From Eucommia ulmoides (taxonomy: Eukaryota; Streptophyta; Magnoliopsida; Garryales; Eucommiaceae): a DNA stretch of 64,000 nucleotides. Below are positions 57,731 through 64,000 of the stretch, piece after piece. Each line of letters begins with the position of its first letter. Positions within the stretch are counted from its first letter, which is position 1. The notes under the pieces are model-generated. The model was not told the origin of the DNA and made no database searches. It was given only the letters and a program-made list of their open reading frames with translations. The stretch is from positions 10,616,905 to 10,680,904 of the forward strand of contig CM028335.1 of NCBI GenBank assembly GCA_016647705.1. The letters run 5' to 3'. A program made the position numbers and the translations under genes.

Positions 57731-60417
57731 ATCCAAAGGGGTCTATTATATATTGATGAAAAGGATATCATCTTGATCCTTGTTCAATTCTTGTTCTCAA
57801 GCTGAAAAATCATGACAGCACAAAATAATTCACGAGTTGTACGGAAACAAGTGAAGGACTTTGCATTGCTGCCGATAGCACAACCATCAATTTTCATCGT
57901 TGTACAGGAAACAAGCAGGCACCAGCCAGAAAAAGATACATACAAGTAAAGAAAAAGAGGACATTAGTGAGTCCCACCACCCTGTAGGCTTTGTTTTGAT
58001 TGAGAAAAAAAAATTATTGGAGAAGAGACTAGAAAATTATTACTTTTCCTTTTATTTTACTTGTTTGGTAATTTTAAAATATATAGAACATGATGGGATA
58101 TTCTGATCTTGTACCAACCACCTCCCTTCCTATTTGGCCGAGCACAGCTGCCGCTAGCCTATGCCATGGTGGTTCTAAGTCTCTTTGGGTTGTTCGGTTC
58201 TTTGGCCATTCTTCTTCTCGGTAAGCCAGTCTCATAATGGGCCATTTGGGACGAACTCATTGGGTCTTCATGGACTTAATATTAATTGGTCACGTGGGCC
58301 ATGTCCATTGGGCCGTGCGACCCCGCCCATGGTCCCCATCGTCTTTCTCTACCAATCATGTTCTAAACAAGCCAAATTAGATTTTAATTAACTTAGATTA
58401 GGATTAATCCTCATGTTTCACCAGTTTTGTAGTCCACCCTAATTTGGAGGGCACACATATATATGGCACAGATCCCTTTAAGGTTCCACATAGCGCATTT
58501 ATTGTTTTTGAGATTAGATTACCTGCTCGACTTGAACACCTATTTTCACGTTCGAGGGATTTCATGGAAGATCGCCTTAATCGGTCTTTAATTTTGTAGG
58601 TTCTCGTTGAAAAGGTCAAACATTTAGCAAATCAATGACTGCTCTGTCCCTTAATCTATGTCACACAATTCTGCAATATCTTCTTTTATCTGTTGGAAAG
58701 TTTTATAGACGGAAAAAACAATATAATAGTTGCACTATAATAATTTGTTCTCTCTTAAGAAATTAACCAAATACAATAGAGATTCTCTCTCTCTCTCTCT
58801 CTCTCTCCATTAGGATTGTAAACGAGTCAAGTCGAGCCAAATATTAAGTGTTCCAATTTAGTTCATTTATTTTCTTTACCATTTGAGTTCGAATCGAGCA
58901 TGAAACCTTATGTTCAAGTTTGGTTCGTTTAATAATCAAATTGTTCCTGATCTTAATTGAGTTTTTTTTTTAAGTTATTTATTAATTAAATTTTAATACT
59001 TAATAACTATATAAATAATATATCATTTTTAATAAAATTAATTATTTATAGTCCCTTCTTAATTAAAATTTATATAAAATTCAAATATTTAATTTACTAG
59101 CGAATAAAAAATATAAGAAGTATAAAAAATTAAATTTTCAAATATTCAATTTATTATAATAATTAAATATATTAAATGAGAATTTATCAAATTAAAATTT
59201 AGTTGAATTAAACTCTAAAATGATTTGATAGATAAGATTATACTATTAAAAAAAAATAAGAGTATATTTAATTATTTTTTCATATTAAAAATATAATAAA
59301 ATATTTTAATTTTATATTATTCGAATTGTTTATGAATGTTAATGAGAAAAAATCAAGAGTATAATTCTTATTTATTTAATAAATAATTTTAATTAAAATT
59401 TTAAATTTAGTTTATTTATTAAACGGATGAGCTTTGAAGCCCTACTCCATCTTATCCATCCTTTACATCAACTACCAGGATGAAAGTTGTTAGTTCAATC
59501 GTGTGGCTAGTTTTGTGCCACGTCTCTACATTTTGAGCGGCAACATCAACTTTTTCTTGAAGTATTTTGAAAACTGGCCTCAATTATGGTAACTTTCTGT
59601 TTGGCATGAATCACATGATTCACATTTTGCTTCAAAAGTAATGGCCTAATTTTATTTTATATTTATTTTTATTTTATTTTTTTTGTTATTTTCTTCATTA
59701 ATAAATGAATGAAGCATTGCTCAGAAAACAAGCGTTCCTTAAGTCTTAACTTTTTTTTAAATAACGATTTGTTAGAATAATGAGAAAGAAACGTATAAAG
59801 CGTTGCTAAGAAAAAACGCTTTCGTGTTTAGTGGAGAAATAACATAACAAAAATATCCTCATTAAAAATTTGTATTCTAAACACAATTAATTTTTCGTCA
59901 AAAATCATTAATAAAATTTTTAATTTCGCGAGATTAAAACAACTGTGAAAAATATATCAAATGTACAATATTATGAATCTCAAGCAGAGAGGAACCAAAA
60001 ATATAATTATCCAAAAAATATGGCATACAATATATGTTTTTTAATTTTTTACATTTAAGAGTTAACACAATTTTTTTTCTTTATTTTACGATAAAATGTG
60101 TCCCGAGTTACGTGTAGCTCAACTAATTACATCCTCATACGATCTTAAGAGCACACTTCTTTACATCAATCTGATACCTTCCTTCCTTAACCGGACTAAT
60201 AGTGCTTGGTAAGACAAATTCTTAGAAGGGCTAAATGTGGGACAAAATAAATAATTTTTGGAAGCAAAGTGTAATCAACAAATATTTTATTAATAAACAG
60301 GACGAGACCTCATTAACAACATAACCCCCACCCGTTGAAAATCATACAAACACAAACACCGCAACTCATTCCCTACCGAAAAAAAACAACAACAACAATC
60401 CATTCAATTAACAGCAT
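57731..60417. other. AT-rich intergenic DNA
   Basis: No gene is recognised. There is a (CT)n run at 58784-58808. At 58810-58990 the text (AAACGAGTCAAGTCGAGCC, GAGTTCGAATCGAGC, TTTGGTTCGTTTAATA) is of the GAGCTCG-rich dispersed type common in plants. The stretch 59000-59420 is extremely AT-rich. The last 200-300 bases are probably the 3' UTR and terminator of the aquaporin gene on the minus strand. Confidence 0.5.
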
Positions 60418-62520
60418 TTAGTAGTCGGTGCTGGGCAATTGTTCGTGACTGCGGTTTATAAAGAAAAGCTCGTAGACTATGCCGGCGATCCCGCCGCCGA
60501 TGAGAGGTCCAACCCAGTACACCCAGTGGTTAGCCCACGTCCAACTCACCAGAGCCGGTCCAAAAGACACGGCGGGGTTCATCGATGCGCCGTCGAAGGC
60601 TCCACCGGCCAAGATATTCGCACCCACGATGAAACCGATCGCGATCGGCGCGATGGTTCCCAAACTACCCCTCTTAGGGTCGATTGCGGTGGCGTATACT
60701 GTGTAGACGAGCCCGAATGTCATCACGATCTCGAAGACGACGGCGTTCCAGACGCCGACTCCAGAGGATAAAGCAAAGGCTGAAGTGGTCTGTAACACCA
60801 AAATGAAAATGACTGAAATGACACCACTCTTTGGGCAAAGTTAAATTTTTTGAAATTGGGAATATGTCCTACTTTAGGGCTATTTCGGTCTTTTTCTCAA
60901 AAAAATTTAAAAATATTAAATAAAATTTAGAGGGTTTAAGTCCATATTTTCCTTTTAATTTTAAAAAAATTCTTATACACTTATATTTTATTTTAGTCCC
61001 ATGCATTAAAAAATAATAAAAGACAAAATGACCAATAAAACTCTCACAGTTACATGTATTTAACTTGTAGATAAAATGATAAAATATTTGTTACACAAAT
61101 AGATCTAACATAATTACATATAATTCGTAACCTGTAATTAGCATTATACAGGTACATGTAACTAATATTATGCAGGAGTAAATATATGCAAAATTAATAT
61201 ATAAGTAAAAATTAATTGAAGGAATGAAACAATTATCTCTTAACACATTACCCCCCTCTAATTTGTAATTAATCACCAATTATCTCTTAAATTTATTAAA
61301 AATATTTTAAATTTGAGATATTAATGATAAAAAGTATTTTATTGGGAAACTAGATAATAAATTATTAATAAAACATCTTTCTATTATAAATGTTTTGTAC
61401 TAAATATTAAATATTTAAAATTAATTTAATAAATTAAAATTAATTTTTTTAGACCCGAGAAGTACAATAATCTATCAATAATAGAGATGATTTTTAAAAA
61501 TACTTTTTGATAGAAAATTATGATTGATTTGGATAAATGATAACCAAGATGTAGAAATAAAATATTTATGAAAAAAATATTTAAATATAATTATATTTTA
61601 TACTGTGTAGTTAAATATAATTATATTTTATACTTTCTAAATTATATATATATATATATATAATTTATTAATCAATTATAAAATAATTAAATTTAATTAT
61701 ATTTTGTACTCTCTAATTTTTATACAAGTATTTTATTAGTTAATTATTTATTATTTATTTGTTTATAAATTTAAAATATTTTTTGTATTTATAAATTGGA
61801 AAATCTCAAGAACCTTCCTTAGTCACATATTCACATCTAAATCTCTATTTTTATTTTTAAATTATTCTTTTTATCCACCATTCAAACAACAAATCAAATA
61901 TTATGGTATGAGTTAAAGTAGTAGAGGAACTTCTACAAAATTCGAGTTGATAAAAAAGTACTTGTTAAAAAAGATAATCTCGAATCCCGAACGAGATTAA
62001 TGGGATTCGAGATTAATCTCACATCGGGAGAGTAGGAATACTCATGGAAAATTCAAAAAAATATTAGCGCATGGAAAAAATAAGAGTGAACTCTCGGAGT
62101 AACTGTATAACATGAAAGAAGGCATCATAAACTCACCAAGCCGCCGGTAGTAAACTTGAGAAGCAAACAGGCGACGGCGGAACCCAGCAACTGAGCGATC
62201 CAGTAGAGAATTCCCCGTAGTAGGCTGATGTTGCCGCCGACAAAGGCGCCGAACGTGACGGCGGGGTTGACGTGGCCGCCGGATATGTTGGCTCCGACGG
62301 AAACCGCCACGAAAAGAGCGAAAGCATGGGCTATGGCGGCGGCGACAAGGCCGGCCGGGGTGGTTGCTCCATTGTCCGTCAGCTTGTTGAAGGCCATACC
62401 GGACCCTTCGCCGGCGAAAACAAAGATCAAAGTGGAAATAAATTCGGCCAACGCCGCCTTGAGCGCGTCCGGGTGGGTGGCCTCCGCCGGCCCACCTACG
62501 GCGATCCTGTTGAACGGCAT
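60418..62520 (-). CDS. TIP1: Tonoplast intrinsic protein, TIP1 (gamma-TIP) subgroup aquaporin
   Basis: The minus-strand coding sequence joins 62520-62137 and 60789-60418 and gives 251 aa, the usual TIP1 length. The protein is a six-helix water channel of the vacuolar membrane; TIP1 members also pass small neutral solutes. The two half-helix pore motifs are present: [11 protein letters not shown] (NPA at 85-87) and [11 protein letters not shown] (NPA at 199-201). His65 and the Val after the second NPA fit the TIP-type selectivity filter. It starts [20 protein letters not shown], close to known TIP1 N-termini, and ends HEQLPSTDY. Splicing is TTG|GTGAGT to TTACAG|ACC, phase 0, after KFTTGGL. The coding DNA is GC-rich against AT-rich surroundings. 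Plus-strand open frames over both exons are shadows. TIP1;1, 1;2 or 1;3 cannot be decided here. Confidence 0.96.
60790..62136 (-). other. Long intron of the TIP1 gene
   Basis: This 1,347-base AT-rich intron holds a tandemly repeated ATATAATTATATTTTATACT word (about 61585-61715), an (AT)n run near 61644-61662, and a perfect 13-base stem AATCTCGAATCCC (61976-61988) with GGGATTCGAGATT (62002-62014) around a 13-base loop, close to the donor side. No exon or coding element is seen. Confidence 0.8.
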
Positions 62521-62758
62521 CGTCGGAACTTGCTAATCGACGGCGATATTTCTGATCAAAATTTAAGCTTAGGAGTACTCACTGGTCTCCACATCGCATG
62601 CTTCTTATACCAAGTGGAAAGCCCATCGTTACCGGCTATAGCCAGTTCTTCGGTTTCGTATACTATTCTCCCTCTTCTTTTTGGAGGTAATTGCTGTTTA
62701 GTTTTTGTCTGGGTGTACGTCAAGTCATTTTCATTTTTACTATTTTATAGGAAACTTA
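62521..62758 (-). promoter_or_regulatory. Leader and proximal promoter of TIP1
   Basis: Only 238 bases separate the start codon from the Harbinger terminus at 62759. On the minus strand TATAAG (62609-62604) is a plausible TATA box about 85 bases before the ATG. A second TATA-like word, GTATAC, lies near 62661. Confidence 0.4.
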
Positions 62759-64000
62759 GGGCTAATTTTAATAACGACTTAATTTTTAGTTAATTTTTAA
62801 GTACTAAAAATTAAGTATTTAAATTTTAAATATTAAAAAATTAAGTACTTAAATTTTAAATACTGAAAAATTAAAAAGATTATTTAATAAATTATGCTGA
62901 AAATTTAAGTGCTAATTTTTTTTTTTTATTTGATAAGTGCAAAATTTGATTTGCTCAAAATTGTTTAATTTACATAATTGCCCATGAATCAAAATAATAC
63001 AAAAAAATAAAATAAATAAAAATAGAGAATAAAATAATAAAATAAAAATACCAATAATATACTAAAAAGTTCAAATAAATAAATTATCACAAGTCAACAA
63101 TAACATAGAATTCAACAAAAAAAAAATTAAATCCAGGAATTAAACAATTCAATTGCAATTCTCTCTCTCAAGTTAATCATATATGTTTGATCTGCTTGCT
63201 TGCTTCCCCTTCTAGTTTCAATTTCTGAAATAATTATTTCATCATCCGATGATTTATTTGCTTCATAACTTTTAGTAAATTGGTCGAAAAAAATTATCAG
63301 CCACAATTATTTTTCGTAGATAGTTATGAATAGTTACACAAGCAATAACAATATTTCTTTACACTCTAAATGTACATGATGGCATCAATTTCAAGATTGG
63401 AAAACGCATTTTTAAAACCCCAAAAGCTCGTTCAATTACATTCCGTAATTTGGCATGAGCATGGTTGAAAAGTTCTTCTTTCGTTCTAGGACCGTTGCTC
63501 CTAAAGTTAGACAACTAATATCGTACATTACGATAGGGCACCACAAATCCCCTTGTATGCGTATATGCAGTATCGCATAAATAATAGTTATCTGTATAAT
63601 TAATATGTAGAAATATTATTCAATTGCATAACTCATAAATATACTAAATTGTATTATACAATTAAATTAATATGAAAAATAATATAAAAAAAAAACTTGT
63701 CTGGCAAAGGAAATGAAAAATTGTTCGCTGGATCATTTATAATTTTTGACAACACTCTTGCGTCATGTGCAACACCTTCCCAACCAGCCCATAAAAATGT
63801 AAAAATCATATTGAAGTCACATATCGCAAGAACATTTTGATAACATTGTCCTCTCTCTCTCTTTCTTTAAATGGAACTTGCTTATCAGGAGGAATGAATA
63901 AGAATTCCATCAAGTACTCCTACAGCACCATTTAAAAAGAATTGGTTAATTCAAACAAAACATCAAAATCAACTACTAAACAAATAATTTAGATATTTTA
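62759..64000 (-). mobile_element. PIF/Harbinger transposon, partial (runs off the window)
   Basis: The left end GGGCTAATTTTAATAACG follows TTA (62756-62758), a fitting Harbinger start and 3-bp target word; the other end is beyond the window. Between the terminus and the transposase (62780-63126) is AT-rich DNA with short inverted and direct repeats of AAAATTAAGTACTTAAATTT. The transposase remnant lies on the minus strand. Confidence 0.65.
63127..64000 (-). pseudogene. PIF/Harbinger DDE transposase remnant
   Basis: Read on the minus strand from the right edge: GAVGVLDGILIHSS (63940-63900, first catalytic D), VLAICDFNMIFTFLWAGWEG and VAHDARVLSK (63840-63740), NNYYL-like DNYYLCDTAYTHTRGFVVPY (63590-63540, second D), LSNFRSNGPRTKEELFNHAH (63515-63455), NVIERAFGVLKMRFPILKLM (63445-63385, catalytic E in the ERxFG box), NIVIACVTIHNYLRK (63355-63310), and a C-terminus ending at the stop 63127-63129. 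This order and these words identify a plant Harbinger transposase. A gap between 63700 and 63600 looks like an intron. In-frame stops occur (one after RNVRY, one after TFRV, others near 63895), and the frame shifts after VADNFF, so the gene is dead. Confidence 0.85.

Noticed and set aside
58145-58620. More balanced base composition suggesting a gene between the LINE and TIP1
   Set aside because: Short frames on both strands show no family features or splice pattern. Left as intergenic.
60439-60771. Plus-strand open frames over the second TIP1 exon (also 62228-62793 over the first)
   Set aside because: They are shadows of GC-rich coding DNA on the opposite strand. The minus-strand frames give a complete aquaporin.

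Overview
The window is AT-rich plant nuclear DNA, most likely from a eudicot. It has spliced genes with GT-AG introns, Ty1/copia and Athila-type Ty3/gypsy LTR retrotransposons, an RTE LINE, and hAT and PIF/Harbinger elements. Only two host genes look intact, one near each end. About two thirds of the sequence between them is nested repeats. No tRNA, rRNA or CRISPR array was recognised.

Layout. 1-3.3 kb: intergenic DNA with short repeats and an LTR fragment. 3.3-10.1 kb (+): a two-exon gene for a B56/B' regulatory subunit of protein phosphatase 2A (494 aa). Its 4.4-kb intron holds a foldback MITE, a 784-bp non-autonomous hAT element with an 8-bp target duplication, and a duplicated segment. 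10.1-12.2 kb: AT-rich intergenic DNA with a near-perfect palindrome.

12.2-57.7 kb: the repeat nest. Two direct copies (A and B) of a composite repeat form its base. Each carries, on the minus strand, the 5' part of an HMG-box-like host gene. Copy A (12.2-13.75 and 37.6-39.6 kb) is split by a full-length copia element C1 (13,751-37,595). C1 is itself split by an Athila-like gypsy element G1 (20,037-32,756, TSD TTATG), and its 5' LTR is split by an antisense solo LTR (TSD CCTAG). Between the copies lies a second copia element C2 (40,102-49,773, minus strand), inserted in a host-like sequence. A 538-bp Harbinger MITE (TSD TAA) sits in the 5' LTR of C2. Copy B (50.5-57.7 kb) is split by a 2.3-kb solo LTR (TSD ATTGC) and by a 5'-truncated RTE LINE.

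57.7-60.4 kb: AT-rich intergenic DNA. 60.4-62.5 kb (-): a two-exon tonoplast aquaporin of the TIP1 subgroup (251 aa). A degenerate PIF/Harbinger transposon begins 238 bp upstream of its start codon and runs off the right edge.

The two host genes are not functionally linked: one is a phosphatase targeting subunit and the other a vacuolar water channel. The main interest is in the order of insertions, the twin HMG-box fragments, the GCCTAGGC palindrome arrays inside the gypsy element, and the transposon in the proximal promoter of the aquaporin. All calls were made by eye; no alignment or database search was run.
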